Positions 21,400-31,795 of a stretch of 64,000 bases of DNA are shown in pieces. Source of the stretch: Marchantia polymorpha subsp. ruderalis (taxonomy: Eukaryota > Streptophyta > Marchantiopsida > Marchantiales > Marchantiaceae); assembly GCA_037833965.1 (NCBI GenBank), contig AP031351.1, positions 23,386,501 to 23,450,500 of the forward strand, written 5' to 3'. Position 1 is the stretch's first letter. Every line of letters starts with the position of its first letter. A program made the position numbers and the translations under genes. Below the pieces are notes generated by a model, which saw only the letters and a list, made by a program, of their open reading frames with translations, made no database searches and was not told the DNA's origin.

Positions 21400-23380
21400 G
21401 ACATTGATTTCACTTGTTCTCATAAAATTTTGCTATCATATGTAGCAGCGATTTCTGAATTTATTGGGAAAAATTCTTGAGAGGTGTATAGCTTTGAGTA
21501 TTGGTGCTCAGCTACTGAATTTATATTTAGCTCTTCTATCTTTAAGGGTCAACCCAATCATCCTAATCAATCAGAAGTATAATCGTGAATTTTGATAACA
21601 ATAACATATTCAAACAAGTCTATATAATCATCTCACACCTATAGATTATAGAACCCTAACTAAAGAAATAATCTAAGCATTGCTAAATAGATGTTAGATT
21701 CTATGTTTCTAACATCTATATTGCTATCAATTAACTAAAGAAATAATCATTATATTCTTCTTAGGTAAAGGAGCAATAAAAGTCATACCTGAGTTTGAGT
21801 CAAGTGATATTCTAATCCTATTTATCTTATTTACTAATATATTCATGTAAATTATCTGTTCGTTTTATTTCGAAAGCTTTATGGAACAGGACATGTTCTC
21901 CATTGCGATGACATTTGTGCAAGCACAGGCTTCATAAATTCTTGCAAATTCCAGGTTTGCCATAATTAGATTAATTTTGGTACATTTTTCATTTTAAATC
22001 TGGCATTTTCCAAAATTAAGATAGCCCTACTTTTATAATCTCCATAAAACTTCCAATGTGTGTTTTGATTGGAATGAAATCAGCTAGATAGTTCTTCAAT
22101 CTTTTCAATTCTAACCCCGGATGACAAAATGAACTAAAAGCAATACTAAACAGATAGTTAGTAGCATCAATGATTATGAACAATACAAATTTCTCATATA
22201 AATAGTAATAAATCAAATAATCACATTTCTGGCAGGAACATTTTGATTTCATTATAATCGTTTTACGAGTTTCAAATTAATGTATATCAATAAAGGAAAG
22301 GCTTGTGAGATTGTTGCGGCAGTTGTATTTCTTTGCATTCCGGATTTGACTGAACCGCTTCAAGATGTTCTATCACACTTTACTATCCTCCATTTTCCTG
22401 CACATCTGCTCTCCCAATTTGCCCAAACCGGACTCGCGGTCTCTGTCTTGGCGAAAAGCAGTTCATGAAGGGACTAGTCGAATTCTACTACATTAATACA
22501 TTACTTCCCTGAATGTTTTGACCTTAGAGCATCCAAATGATGTAAAGGCATGCAAGCTACACTCCGGAGACTTTATAAAATATGGCATTTTGGCCAGACT
22601 AAGTATGGTAGAGTTTCAAGATTAGTTCGGTCAAATCTAGAGTATAAAATTAGAACCTCTGATTTTATGAGTCCTGGGCTAGCAACATAACAATATTTAA
22701 TTTCTCCCATGTACTTATGGCATTTTCTCCGCGTCTTCTTCTTCCGGACAGCACAAACTTTTTGCCAAAAGACGTCTAGATCACTGTCACGTCGATAATT
22801 AAGGATACGCTTGGGATTCCGGCGTTGATGTACAAGCAGGTGACACTGTGTTTCCAGAGATGGGATGGATTTCGAGGTGGCACTCTCTCCAAGGAACTGT
22901 AATTTATCTGGGGAATGAATTCGTCTTAAAACTCTGTGTTGGCTCGCCTTTCCATACTCCTCTCGCTTCGAGGTTCAGACATATTCTACAGCTCGTCATT
23001 CTTGTGAACAACACTTTTGGTGGGTCCGAGGCACGAGATCCTTGTGTGGATGAGAGTCTAATGGGCACTGGGAAACAGTAGAGTCGGCTGCACGTACTGT
23101 ACTACTCTCATCCTTTTTGCAATTCTACTTGGTCCCTCCATATCGCAGATTTTGGGCCCGTTTTTGTTTGGGGATTGTGGCAGGTACGGTGTTGCCAAAT
23201 TCACCCGTATTCATAAAGTAGAATTCTGTCAGATCCTGTCATATAATTCTCCATATTTGACAAGATTCTCACTATGATTGTGAACCTTTTCTGCCCGTTT
23301 TGCGGAGGTATGAAGGATGTTTCTCAATGCCTTGACGTACTGTAACCAGCCAAGGACTAGAGTAGAAGGCCAGCCGAGAC
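21400..23380. repeat. Segmental duplication D1 (partner 33470-35401)
   Basis: About 2.0 kb, directly repeated 12 kb downstream with many substitutions and small indels. Examples are TATTGGTGCTCAGCTACTGAAT, GTGTTGGCTCGCCTTTCCAT and GGACTAGAGTAGAAGGCCAG. The shared sequence ends exactly at CCAGCCGAG, where the lectin 5' fragment begins at 23381. It contains no intact gene, but has a weak lectin 5'-end relic at about 22735-22850 on minus. Confidence 0.7.
22735..22850 (-). pseudogene. Weak relic of a lectin gene 5' end
   Basis: GATCACTGTCACGTCGATAA parallels GATCACTCTCACGCGGATGG, the start of lectin A read on the plus strand. A following GGATTCCGGCGTTGATG aligns with the lectin 5' UTR GGATCACGGCGTCGAG. 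The copy in D2 (about 34775-34870) is closer. Inferred from ungapped visual alignment only. Confidence 0.35.
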
Positions 23381-23600
23381 GTCTGAATGACTCTCACGTG
23401 GATGCTGTAAGTCATCTTCGCTGCTTACAGTCACGGCGTCGAGCAGGAGCAGCAGCAAAAATACAAGGAATAGAATAGCGTGATTGAGTTAGGACAGATG
23501 CTTGAGGGAATGAGGTTGTGTTTTAAGGCTGTGCTGGAGCCGGTTACATTGTGTTTCACAGGCATCCATTCCAGCCTCGGTAGAGAATATCAGATTTACT
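23381..23600 (-). pseudogene. Lectin gene 5' fragment: promoter, 5' UTR and 12 codons
   Basis: On minus, the ATG at 23415 opens MTYSIHVRVIQT, identical to the start of lectins C and D. The coding sequence then stops at 23381, at the edge of duplication D1. The 5' UTR (GTCACGGCGTCGAGCAGGAG) and upstream region also match the intact genes. The TATA box seen in A, C and D has become GGTTACATTG here (near 23541-23552). It is a promoter-and-start fragment cut off by rearrangement. Confidence 0.85.
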
Positions 23601-23699
23601 ACAAGGATACTAAATACGAGGTTGAACAACAGGAGATTGCACATGGGTGATATAGCTTTGAATTCTAAGATTAACTTGCAAACTGTATATAATCAAACA

Positions 23700-23975
23700 T
23701 TTATACCATTGTGATGCTAAAGGCGCTAGCCCCGTTCAAGCCTTGGCGTTCATCTTTGCCAGAAATCAGCATAATATGGTCTAGCACCATGTCAGTTATC
23801 CGTGTACCTATTGTATTTTCAGATCCTTATCGTAATGTTTCCTAATCTTCCGGACAGCACAAACAGAGGGCTGAGCCTGGATCATGTGGATGGTTGCGGA
23901 CATGCTGACAGCTTAGAATTACGTCTTCGCCAGGTGATATTGTGTCTCCAGACAAGGAGGCATTGCAAGGGCGCA
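23700..23975. repeat. Direct repeat with 27735-27990, containing a lectin 5' relic
   Basis: About 260 bp, nearly the same in both places (GATGCTAAAGGCGCTAGCCC, AATATGGTCTAGCACCATGT). Its last 90 bases on minus resemble the lectin start and 5' UTR: GGATCATGTGGATGGTTGCG, a CATG, then ACG and TCG blocks before GCCAGG. The repeat partner at 27930-27990 shows this better (ACGGCTTCGTGCAGG against ACGGCGTCGAGCAGG). Confidence 0.55.
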
Positions 23976-23999
23976 CAGTCTCAAAGGAACTGTAGCTCA

Positions 24000-24560
24000 T
24001 TTTGGGAATGAAAGCGTCATACAATTCATGTTCACTCAGCTTTCTAAATTTCTTCAGGGTTCTATGTCTATACACATTCTAGAGCGCGTCATTCTTGTCG
24101 ATGTTCATTTCAGTAGTTTCGAGGCACGAGACACGTCAGTGTATCAGAATCTAACTCGCACATGAAAAGTACTAGAATTGGTTGCACGTACTGTACTAAG
24201 TCCCATCCTTCGGAATATTAGTTGGTCTGTCCCCAACGCAGATCTTTGGACGCGTTCATGTTATTAGATTGTGGCATCGAATAGTACGGTGTACGAAGTC
24301 TACCCTTATGTCTGAGTAGGATTCAGTAACATAATTGTCCATGACTTGACGTATCTCAATCAGCTCAAGGACGAAAGTAGAAGGAGATTGAACACTTGTA
24401 CCGCTGAAAGCCTACAGGATTATACGAAACGTGGAAAATATTTCAAAAAATCGAGCACGTAGGGCGAGTATGCAGAATCTCCGCCTGGCCTGCATATGGA
24501 GAAAACTCAAGATTTTTTAAACGGAATACATTAATGCAACTTCGACTGAGCATAACTTTA
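24000..24560. repeat. Diverged copy of the D1/D2 3' sequence
   Basis: Shares GAGGCACGAGA, GGTTGCACGTACTGTACTA and ACAACTTCGACTGA-type landmarks with 22990-23380, 34990-35401, 44690-44870 and 53041-53600. No gene is present. Confidence 0.5.
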
Positions 24561-25954
24561 ACATAATTGCCATAATACATAATTGCCGTAATATGGAGAG
24601 CGGCAAAATAAACTTGAAGTTTTGTACGAGGGAAGATATGGTGGCGGGTGTGTTTACAAAGCGCTTGGAAGTACAGACATTAACGTTTGGCAAAAGGCGA
24701 TGAATCTGGCGAAGTCTATAATATTGCGAGAAGTTGAAGATTTGTAAATTGGAACGGTTAGAAATTTAAGTAGCTTACAGCTGCGTCACTGTATAAACAG
24801 TTGAGTACAATAAAGAACGAGAATACAAGTGGAGGATAGTGGGAGATTTGAATTACCACATGGTGTACACGTGGTGTCGGTAAGTGAAGATAACATGTGG
24901 TAGCTAAGTAATGTGAGGGGTCACCAGATTGCAAGTGCAACAAAGGCCACCATATTACAGAGATATGCAGCTAATTTTAATAACTAAAGGGCTTCGGTAG
25001 AAACATATCTAGAAACATTCATCGTGGTTTTTTTTTATTTATTCTACATTAGCTTGAATAACTACTACAATGATAATGAATTTGAGAAAATTTGTCAATT
25101 TTCCCATGGCTCTTACAGGAGCTTCAGATCCAAGCATTCCCCCCGATCTCGCCCAACCAAGGTTTTACCTCTCGGTATTCTCCCTAACAATCTGCCCGAG
25201 CTCAACACTCTTGAATCTGCATCTTCATGTGATATACCAAGTTCATTCTGAAACTATGCTGCGAAAAGTACACTAATGTTTCTTTCTGCTTCTGAGATGG
25301 AAACGAATCACACATGCATTCGTACATATTCCATGCTACTTTTCTCTTTCCGTATGGCTTTTGCACGTATCGCCAAAGAGTGCAGGAATGTGTGCGACAA
25401 GTATACAACGCGAAAAATGAGGTCTACTCTATTCCTATATTTTTCATCATATTACCAGCTCCTTGCAACCAGAAAAACATTGATACTTCATTTAGTAATA
25501 TGAAACAGTTATGATAAATGCCGAAACCTTAGTTCTCTGGTCGTCATCAGATCCCAAATTTACACAACAACGAGAAACCATGCTTTATACAAAAACTTCT
25601 AAGCTTACTTAGGCTTATAAGTAACAGCTTTCGAAGTGACACACAAAATACTCGTTGTAATGAGATTAGCAGCTGGCAGCTAATTAGAACCGCAGGTCCA
25701 GAGACCTGCCTTCAGCGAAGGCCACATCTCTGACGTCAACGCTAATCTTCATCAACACATTTGAACGTATCTAGTACATACTGCAACACGAAACATGAAC
25801 ACTGAACTGTCCGTCTTACGTGAAATATTACACATTTCACACATGTGTTCGAGCTTGAGCTCAGCTCGAACACTAACGCAGTCGTGGCTTGCTATCCAGA
25901 TCGTATGAAACACCATTATCAGCAAACCATCGTCAAAAACGTTGTCCGTGCCGC
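24561..25954. other. No recognisable gene
   Basis: Short open frames only. Bases 25600-25954 lie downstream of lectin gene A on minus. They are unlike the 3' flank shared by lectins B, C and D, so gene A has a different 3' end; no clear AATAAA signal was found for it. Confidence 0.5.
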
Positions 25955-26377
25955 TTAAGTGATGGTGATTGTGGCGTATAGACTGTTTCCGTCCTCCTTG
26001 TAGTAGTTAACCTTGATGGTCTCGCCCTTGCTCGTTTTCTTCTCATAGGTCGCCAGTTGCTTCCACAGCATCTCCTGGCGAGACCCGTTGTTGTAGTAAG
26101 TGGGCAGAATCTCGACGCCGGTGTTGGTATTCTTCTGGTCCACAACGATGTCGCACCATCTCTTGTAGTTGTGGACTCCCAGAGCGACGAGAAAGAACTC
26201 GCCCGCAGGGTTTCTGAAGCGCAGCATGCCAGACGTCCCACTGGCGTCCATGTGGAGGAAGTACTCGCCGTCCACCTCAGTCCAGTAGCCGCCATAGAGC
26301 CAGTTGCACTTCTCCACAACGCTGTACCAGGCAGTGGGCTTGCTCTCGATCACTCTCACGCGGATGGTATACGACAT
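25955..26377 (-). CDS. Fungal fruit-body-type lectin A (ABL family), 140 residues
   Basis: Intronless ORF of 140 residues; fungal members are about 143. Conserved features: N-terminal strand MSYTIRVRVIE, SGTSGMLRF (residues 46-54), GVHNYKRWCDIV (67-78) and PTYYNNG (92-98), with a C-terminal strand ending TITIT. Residues Ser46-Gly47, His69-Asn70, Asp76, Arg100 and Tyr111 fall where ABL lectins are known to contact Gal-beta1,3-GalNAc and GlcNAc. No signal peptide or membrane segment is seen, so it is expected in the cytosol or nucleus. The likely role is glycan binding, probably defence against fungi, insects or nematodes (inference). The protein equals lectin B except at residue 39 (Tyr here, His in B). 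Its upstream 900 bp match gene C, but its 3' flank is unique. Confidence 0.9.
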   Translation of the reverse strand: MSYTIRVRVIESKPTAWYSVVEKCNWLYGGYWTEVDGEYFLHMDASGTSGMLRFRNPAGEFFLVALGVHNYKRWCDIVVDQKNTNTGVEILPTYYNNGSRQEMLWKQLATYEKKTSKGETIKVNYYKEDGNSLYATITIT

Positions 26378-27270
26378 GTTGATTGCTTCGGATCACGGCG
26401 TCGAGCAGGAGCAGCAGCAAAAATACGAGGAATAGAATGGCCTGCTTAAATCAGGACATATGTTTGAGGGAATGAGGCTGTGTTATAAGGCTTTGCTGGA
26501 GCCCCTTATATAATGTTTCACAGGCATCCATTCCAGCCTCGGAAGAGAACATCTCTGACAGATACCTTATTCACACGTGCTTTCGTCAAGTTCCAAGTAA
26601 CTTCTAGACTAATATGATGTACCAAATCGCTCTATCTAGAGTTAATAATGAGGTTAAATTTTATTTGCTATTTTGCCCTGATGACTTACATCTCGATGGC
26701 TGTACACTTTACAGCCCTGACATGTTTGACAAAGCAGATGAGGAACGTAGAACTAAAAGTTAGTCTTCCATCTCGTGGTTGTGAACCTAATGATTGCCAC
26801 GCTCAGAATAAGCATCAAATATTCTCCCATTGCAATTTTTATCTCTTCTTGCTCTCAGGCTGGGAATAAGGTACATTTCTTTGCTACCACTGTTGTGCAA
26901 TGAAAGCTTGGCTCTGCATAAATGCAGTGAATTGTGTTTTTTGTGTATGAACAGTCATGACGATCTTGTTAAGTGACGTAATCATAGCGGCTACTTTTGC
27001 AGATTACCTCTCAGGTTATATTGCATCAGATAATTATGAAATCTGATTGTTAATTCGAGTTAGTAACATCAACAAACTGCCCGAGACTGAATAACAGATT
27101 TTTTACTGTTAGATTTTAGTGTTTAACTTCGAATCCCTTTTCCTTGCGGGCCTTACTTTCTGTAGAGAGGCAAAACAAAAAGCGCTAGTAAAAAGGCAAT
27201 GGTAACATCTGGAAGCTCGTAGTAAATTCTCCTTTTAATATTGTTACTACCTCCTAACGTTCCAGGCAGA
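26378..27270 (-). repeat. Lectin A upstream region, shared with lectins C and D
   Basis: Homologous to 51036-51925, and in reverse to about 56790-57678. The match includes the 5' UTR, the TATA box, the GGCATCCATTCCAGCC block just upstream, TGACGTA elements, and further landmarks out to GGAAGCTCGT. So the gene and about 0.9 kb of promoter duplicated as one unit. Whatever controls these genes is probably held here. Confidence 0.65.
26505..26512 (-). promoter_or_regulatory. TATA box of lectin A
   Basis: TATATAAG on minus within ATTATATAAGGGGCTCC, about 128 bp before the ATG. The same box and flank occur before C and D. Confidence 0.7.
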
Positions 27271-27439
27271 TTTTATAACAGATTTAGAGAAGGAATGGTT
27301 ACTGGAAACAAGGGTATCAATGGAGCATTTATTTATATATATATATCCAAATGGTTGAGGTTTGAGAAATAAAAGAGCAAAAAAATATACATAAATATTT
27401 TGAAAGTAGTGCAAATACATTCTTGCTGACCCCGCCATC

Positions 27440-27680
27440 GTGGGTAATGTCTATGTTATCTGGAGACCCGTACACACGAAAGCATGCATGCATGGGCGGC
27501 TCGTCCCCCACCCCTGTCGAGACTGAAGTGGGTGGTACGCGCAAGCAAGCGGCTGCAATGAAGTGGCGAAAGTTGTCAGTCTGCCATGCTGCATCCACGG
27601 CCGTGATGATGATCGATGGAAACGCTGCTCCACTTTATGGAACTCGATGAAACTCTGCATTAAACGAGTGCGTACGTTTC
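27440..27680. repeat. Direct repeat with 30400-30640
   Basis: Shared phrases include CATCGTGGGTAA, GCATGCATGCATGG, GAGACTGAA, GGCGGAAGTTGTCAG-like and GGAACTCGATGA. It is diverged and no gene is recognised. The pair brackets lectin B, suggesting a tandem block of about 2.9 kb. Confidence 0.55.
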
Positions 27681-27734
27681 ACCTGTTGTTTAAACGCTTC
27701 CACTTTAGACGCCAGCTTTGAGTACGACTTGATA

Positions 27735-27990
27735 AACTGTATATAATCAAATATGTATACCATTGTGATGCTAAAGGCGCTAGCCCCCTTCAAGCCTTGG
27801 CGTTCATCCTTGCCAGAAATCAGCATAATATGGTCTAGCACCATGTTAGTTATCCATGTACCTATGGGAATTTCAGATCCTTATCGTTATGTGTCCTTCT
27901 CTTCCGGACAGCACAAACAGAGGGCTGAGCCTGGATCATGTGGATGGTTGCGGGCATGCTGAGAGCTTGAAGTTACGGCTTCGTGCAGGT
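27735..27990. repeat. Direct repeat with 23700-23975, containing a lectin 5' relic (minus)
   Basis: Near-identical to 23700-23975. Bases about 27905-27990, read against lectin A on the same strand, align as GGATGGT, CATG, TGA, GCTT, then ACGGCTTCGTGCAGG. This is the position of codons 1-5 and the 5' UTR. There is no open frame. Confidence 0.5.
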
Positions 27991-28199
27991 GATAGCGTGT
28001 CGCCTCCTGTCAATAGGCTGCAAATTTGAGTCCCATGAGGCATTCCTCTCAATCCGCACATTGAACAAACTGAAGTCGAAGAAAAAGTGAGCACAAAACA
28101 GTTTGATTTTTGTTCTGAATGACTCTTTCGGCTCTCATCATCTCGTTCTTTTATCCCAGTGAAGGACAGATTTGTTAAATCATCCATCTAGCCATTACA

Positions 28200-28400
28200 T
28201 TTAGCTTCGTCAATGTTACAGATCAACGATTATATTGTCATGTGCCAGCTCCGTACAAAGCAGGTCAAGCTCAATCGTAAAATACAGATCTCAACAATGA
28301 CTCAAAAAATCTACAAATGAATGAAGAAGTTGTCAATCACCACTTGTCGATAGGACAAATGTGCTAACTTTTTAGTCAGAGAATCGACGTCCATTATCAC
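28200..28400. repeat. Diverged direct repeat with 40205-40400
   Basis: Both contain TGTCATGTGC, a TACAAA...CAGGTC/CAGATG segment, AAATCTAC, GATGAAGAA and CACAAGTCGAT/CACTTGTCGAT in the same order. No gene is present. Confidence 0.4.
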
Positions 28401-28439
28401 GTCCACATGCTCTAATATTGGGTTTGGAGATGAACTAGT

Positions 28440-28943
28440 TTTATAATTTTATTAATATTCCTTTGGATTCAAACTGCTTTGGAATTTCAGATCCGCATGA
28501 ATATTGTTGCATTACTGCAGTGAAATTCATGAAAGAAATCCAGTATTAAGCAACTGCCACTGAAGTTGTAACGAGCACATGTTACACTACATGTTTAGAT
28601 ATGTCACTTGAGTAAGTTCTCAATATGTTCTTAGAGTCGGATATGTGTACCAACAAAGAAACGCGCTTTATTGCTTGCATAAAAAACTTCACACCACAGA
28701 CATCGTTCTGTCCTGATAGCTTGGTTAGCAGCCAGTTGCTACCAAGTGTGTGAGGAAGCTGAACTGAAAGTAAGCTCAAGTGAAACTATACGTCTGATGG
28801 ATTCCAAGCCAACACTAAGCAGGTGTTTCTCAACGCATTCTGATCTGCCTAAGGTGTAGATCGGCACTCCTGCGCTAGTGCGAGAGTCATGGCAGACTAA
28901 ACACCACCAGCAGCATCAGACGTTGTTGGCTTCAGCCCCAAGC
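28440..28943 (-). repeat. Lectin B 3' flank, shared with lectins C and D
   Basis: Matches 50110-50606 and, in reverse, 58108-58620. It holds an AATAAA polyadenylation signal on minus at 28667-28672, about 275 bp after the stop. The same signal is found at the equivalent place after C and D. Confidence 0.65.
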
Positions 28944-29366
28944 TTAAGTGATGGTGATTGTGGCATACAGACTGTTTCCGTCCTCCTTGTAGTAGTTAAC
29001 CTTGATGGTCTCGCCCTTGCTCGTTTTCTTCTCATAGGTCGCCAGCTGCTTCCACAGCATCTCCTGGCGAGACCCGTTGTTGTAGTAAGTGGGCAGAATC
29101 TCGACGCCGGTGTTGGTATTCTTCTGGTCCACAACGATGTCGCACCATCTCTTGTAGTTGTGGACCCCCAGAGCGACGAGAAAGAACTCGCCGGCAGGGT
29201 TTCTGAAGCGCAGCATGCCGGACGTCCCGCTGGCGTCCATGTGGAGGAAGTGCTCGCCGTCCACCTCAGTCCAGTAGCCGCCATAGAGCCAGTTGCACTT
29301 CTCCACAACGCTGTACCAGGCAGTGGGCTTGCTCTCGATCACTCTCACGCGGATGGTGTACGACAT
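28944..29366 (-). CDS. Fungal fruit-body-type lectin B (ABL family), 140 residues
   Basis: Same length and residues as lectin A apart from His39. The coding sequences differ at nine bases, eight of them silent, a pattern of purifying selection. All family landmarks are kept (SGTSGMLRF, GVHNYKRWCDIV, Tyr111). Intronless, no signal peptide. Unlike A, its 3' flank matches C and D, while its promoter is unique: similarity to A stops about 35 bases before the ATG, within GAGCAGGAGCAGC. Its own TATA box (29513-29520) suggests different expression. The function inferred is glycan binding, as for A. Confidence 0.9.
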   Translation of the reverse strand: MSYTIRVRVIESKPTAWYSVVEKCNWLYGGYWTEVDGEHFLHMDASGTSGMLRFRNPAGEFFLVALGVHNYKRWCDIVVDQKNTNTGVEILPTYYNNGSRQEMLWKQLATYEKKTSKGETIKVNYYKEDGNSLYATITIT

Positions 29367-29512
29367 GTTGACTGCTTCGGATCACGGCGTCGAGCAGGAG
29401 CAGCTGCTTGAGAACAAGCAGTTGTTGGACTAATTGCAGAAGGCCAGAATCTCCGCAGTGACTATAGATGACTGAGGGACTGAAACTGTGTTAGAAGCCT
29501 GTCCGAAAGGCC

Positions 29513-29520
29513 CTTATATA
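29513..29520 (-). promoter_or_regulatory. TATA box of lectin B
   Basis: TATATAAG on minus within AGTATATAAGGGCC, about 147 bp before the ATG. The surrounding promoter is unrelated to that of A, C and D beyond the box. Confidence 0.6.
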
Positions 29521-29529
29521 CTGTCTCGA

Positions 29530-31403
29530 GATTATCTGTTGCGAACTCCGGCCGTTGAAGACAAAAATTCTGACAGGAGCTTTATTCGCGCATATTTTTC
29601 TCATCTGATCATGTAAAATATACATGTTAGGATATACATCGTATATCCTTAGCCTGGTGAAAACCGCTTTTGTTAGCGCACTTACATCAAGTCGAAAAAT
29701 CCCTTCCTGTCAACTTGGCTGGACGAACTGACGGTTCCGGCGTCTCATGGTCAATGACCAGGCTTCTCTTTATAGGGCGGATTCCGTATGTTAAGTATAT
29801 CAACAAAATAAGGATAATTTTCAAATCTAAATACGGAATATACGAAATTTAACAATTTTCGGCCGAATCTTGACCTAAACTCTCAGGTTTTCGACCGAAT
29901 TTGTGGAGCAATGTAATAGGAATTCGAGAGAAATGGATGTTATCTTTGAATATCCTTTTCCCATTTTAACAAGGAGAAATCACTCTCTACACCCTTGAAA
30001 CTAATCTTACGAAAAACTCCATGAACTGAAGAAATCTATTCTTAAATTAAACTACTGTTGGACAATTTGATTACAACTTTAATTGTGTCAGACTGCATTT
30101 CTGGCTTCACAGATATCGAATTTCAGTTTGACCCTCCGATGTCCAGAACCACACGGTGAATGCACAATAACACGAGCGAGTATCGGGGTTGTACTTGAGG
30201 TTGTACTCGTCTGTGGATTTATCGAGAAATGATTGTCACATTTTTTGTGTACTCAGAAGCAAATCCCTGTCTCGATGGTCATAACTTGTTGGACCGCCTT
30301 TTCCGTGACGAAAACATCTCTCTGTTCTCGTAGCCCACATCGTGTCCACCCGAGGAGACTGAGTTTTAATGATCCTTCGAAGAATTGAATGGAAAGTGTA
30401 ACTCCCTGCGGACCCGCACATCGTGGGTAACATACGGAGGCCGTAGAAACTAGAGCATGCATGCATGGCCGGCTCGCCATAAGGTCAACCCCCTCTCCTG
30501 CCGAGACTGAACAGGGTCATACGCGGCTGCACTGAAATGGCGGAAGTTGTCAGCCTGCCAACCTTCATGCACGGCCCTGCAGACGCTCGATCAGAAACCT
30601 GCTCCACTAATTGGAACTCGATGACAATTCTTCGTAAACACGTGCGTCGATGGCATGCCATGCACAAATTAAACATGGTGTCAGCCGCGGGTTCCCTTCG
30701 TTGTCCTATCTTCTTTCCTCCTTGGTTCGCGTTACGGTTAAACACAATTGGCGTTGATACACGACAATGCTGTCCGGACACAATAAGCATCATACTCTCT
30801 AGTCTCTCTACATTAAAATATTCTATGATATTCCAGCTATAACAAATATAGTTCTAGAAATCACACGGTGATTAAAGGTAATTAAATCATTGCAGATGCC
30901 AAGTTAAAATATGAATGTGATTAGCTCCATCTATAAATGTAATTTCTTATAAATCTTATCGCAACTGCAGAGACTCTGCCATGTGCAGATACATGTGTAA
31001 ATATTATTATATTGAGAATTAAAAGACATTACCAACCGGATTTTATACCTATTCTTTTACTTGCGTGCTGGAAACATCCACAATTTTTGAAGTTGGCCCT
31101 TCCAAGACTTGTAATACCAACGATGTCTTCCATAGACGGTTGTGAATGGTCGGTGTATTGGGTTTGTCTGTTCCCTACTGGAAACTTGTTCTTGTATAGA
31201 ATAAAGTTTGGGGATAACAATGGAAGAAATTAAAGTATGGGTAAAGACCAAAATGCCCCGTCAAGGACATGTTGCATTTGGCGCGTAGAAAGCCCTCTAG
31301 AAGATTGAGGGGTAAGTTTTCCATGATACATCGACTTCTCACCACAGTAATATTGTGGATAAAGTTGTTCAAGTGACTAATATATCAAACCTCTCTATTC
31401 TCT
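29530..31403. other. No recognisable gene
   Basis: Contains the direct-repeat partner 30400-30640 of 27440-27680. The remaining sequence has short unrelated open frames only. Confidence 0.5.
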
Positions 31404-31795
31404 AGAATAAATTACTTGATGGGACCCTTGGAAACTCAACATTTTTGAACGGATCAACAGGTTTCAATTTACCATATGGGAGCCCATTCTCCGACCACAG
31501 TCAACCATGCTCTTATAATCTATTAATTTGCTCTATAGAGTGGCAAGTGTCCGCCACTGTCGGCCAGAGTATTTTGGCGACCCCTTCGCGGCCATGTTTA
31601 GAAAAGACCAGTCACCATAAATCTGAAATTGACTTCATCTTTCTACTCGAAATAACACCAAATAGTACTGGAACATCGTTGGGTGTGGGGTTGCATTCCA
31701 TCTATGTGTTACATTGGGTAAAACGAAACTTGTTGGGTTCATCCAATGTTTTGAATTTTCCCGGGTCACATCAAGTAATTTTCTCTTGTTCTTTA
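31404..31795. mobile_element. MITE-like element with terminal inverted repeats
   Basis: The left end reads ATAAATTACTTGATGGGACCC; the right end on the opposite strand reads AAAATTACTTGATGTGACCC. The interior is non-coding. Flanks TTCTCTAGA and TTCTCTTGT could be a decayed 9-bp target duplication, which would point to a Mutator-type transposase. The element at 36295-36955 shares the same ends. Confidence 0.45.
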
